A stretch of DNA of 5,919 nt, taken from Eubacterium sp. (GTDB taxonomy: Bacteria; Bacillota; Clostridia; Oscillospirales; Acutalibacteraceae). Positions 5,795 to 5,919 of the stretch are shown here, piece by piece. Every line of letters starts with the position of its first letter. Within the stretch, counting starts at the first letter, position 1. The DNA lies in the NCBI GenBank assembly GCA_017543415.1, contig JAFYGD010000188.1, forward strand, positions 1-5,919. Direction: 5' to 3'. The notes beneath the pieces are model-generated. The model was not told the DNA's origin. It did no database searches and saw only the letters and a program-made list of their open reading frames with translations. Both the position numbers and the translations under genes were made by a program.

Positions 5795-5919
5795 ATGAGT
5801 GAAAATACTAAAGTACCTTCCGAAGCTGTTGAAAACAAAGAGCAGTATTCGCTTAACGATGACCGCCGTGTAAAGGTTCTTTCGCCTGGTCAGCTCGTTG
5901 CAAAAAGATTTTTCCGTAA
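5795..5919 (+). CDS. oppC: Peptide ABC transporter permease, OppC/DppC type (N-terminal fragment, cut by window end)
   Basis: Only the first 41 codons and two bases of a 42nd are present. The visible part is a hydrophilic, charged cytoplasmic leader (MSENTKVPSEAVENK, then DDRRVKVLSPGQLVAKRFFR). The ending LSPGQLVAKRFFR resembles the start of the OppC N-terminal region, where basic residues directly precede the first membrane helix. The gene follows an OppB-type permease by 13 bases with a strong ribosome binding site, which is the usual OppB-OppC order. The assignment rests on position plus this short motif. No membrane segment is visible before the edge. The final bases TAA of the window are not an in-frame stop. 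Confidence 0.8.
   Translation, partial: MSENTKVPSEAVENKEQYSLNDDRRVKVLSPGQLVAKRFFR

Noticed and set aside
5917..5919. Apparent stop TAA at the end of the window
   Set aside because: It is out of frame with the permease fragment. The in-frame reading is CGT followed by an incomplete codon, so the gene continues beyond the edge.
1..5919. CRISPR array, insertion sequence, phage or tRNA features
   Set aside because: No regularly spaced direct repeats, transposase or integrase motifs, or tRNA-like cloverleaf were seen. Almost all of the window is occupied by ordinary metabolic and transport genes.

Overview
The window looks like a chromosomal segment of a low-to-mid-GC Firmicute, most likely a gut Clostridia/Oscillospirales-type organism. 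This is inferred from strong AGGAGG-like ribosome binding sites, use of GTG and TTG starts, heavy use of CTT for leucine, a Gram-positive lipoprotein signal, and protein families common in that group. All genes lie on the + strand and no mobile element, tRNA, rRNA or CRISPR array is visible.

Layout. Bases 1-72 hold an AT-rich leader with a good extended -10 promoter. Bases 73-1776 encode a cytosolic zinc M3-family oligoendopeptidase with an intact HEAGH site. Bases 1776-2294 overlap it by one base (TAATG) and encode a 172-residue protein of unknown function with four predicted membrane segments. A 58-base gap (2295-2352) precedes the peptide ABC transporter. Its lipoprotein substrate-binding protein (2353-4596) is unusually long at 747 residues. 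A 198-base gap (4597-4794) is rich in inverted repeats. It is followed by an OppB/DppB-type permease (4795-5781, TTG start) and the first 41 codons of an OppC/DppC-type permease (5795 to window end). ATPase genes (OppD/OppF type) would be expected downstream, outside the window.

How the genes fit together. The transporter would import peptides and the M3 peptidase could cleave them in the cytoplasm, so the segment reads as a peptide-utilisation locus. That link is inferred from adjacency. The membrane protein may be translated with the peptidase, but its role is unknown.

The least ordinary part is the gap between the binding-protein and permease genes. It has a GC-rich 12-pair hairpin capped by a GAAA tetraloop, then a second 8-pair hairpin, then a long imperfect hairpin whose arms contain CATATC/GATATG four times. 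The last copy can form a different, mutually exclusive small hairpin followed by TTTT. This could set the ratio of binding protein to permease or act as an attenuator. The second oddity is an apparent insertion of about 105 residues in the binding protein. I see no clearly new multi-gene system here.
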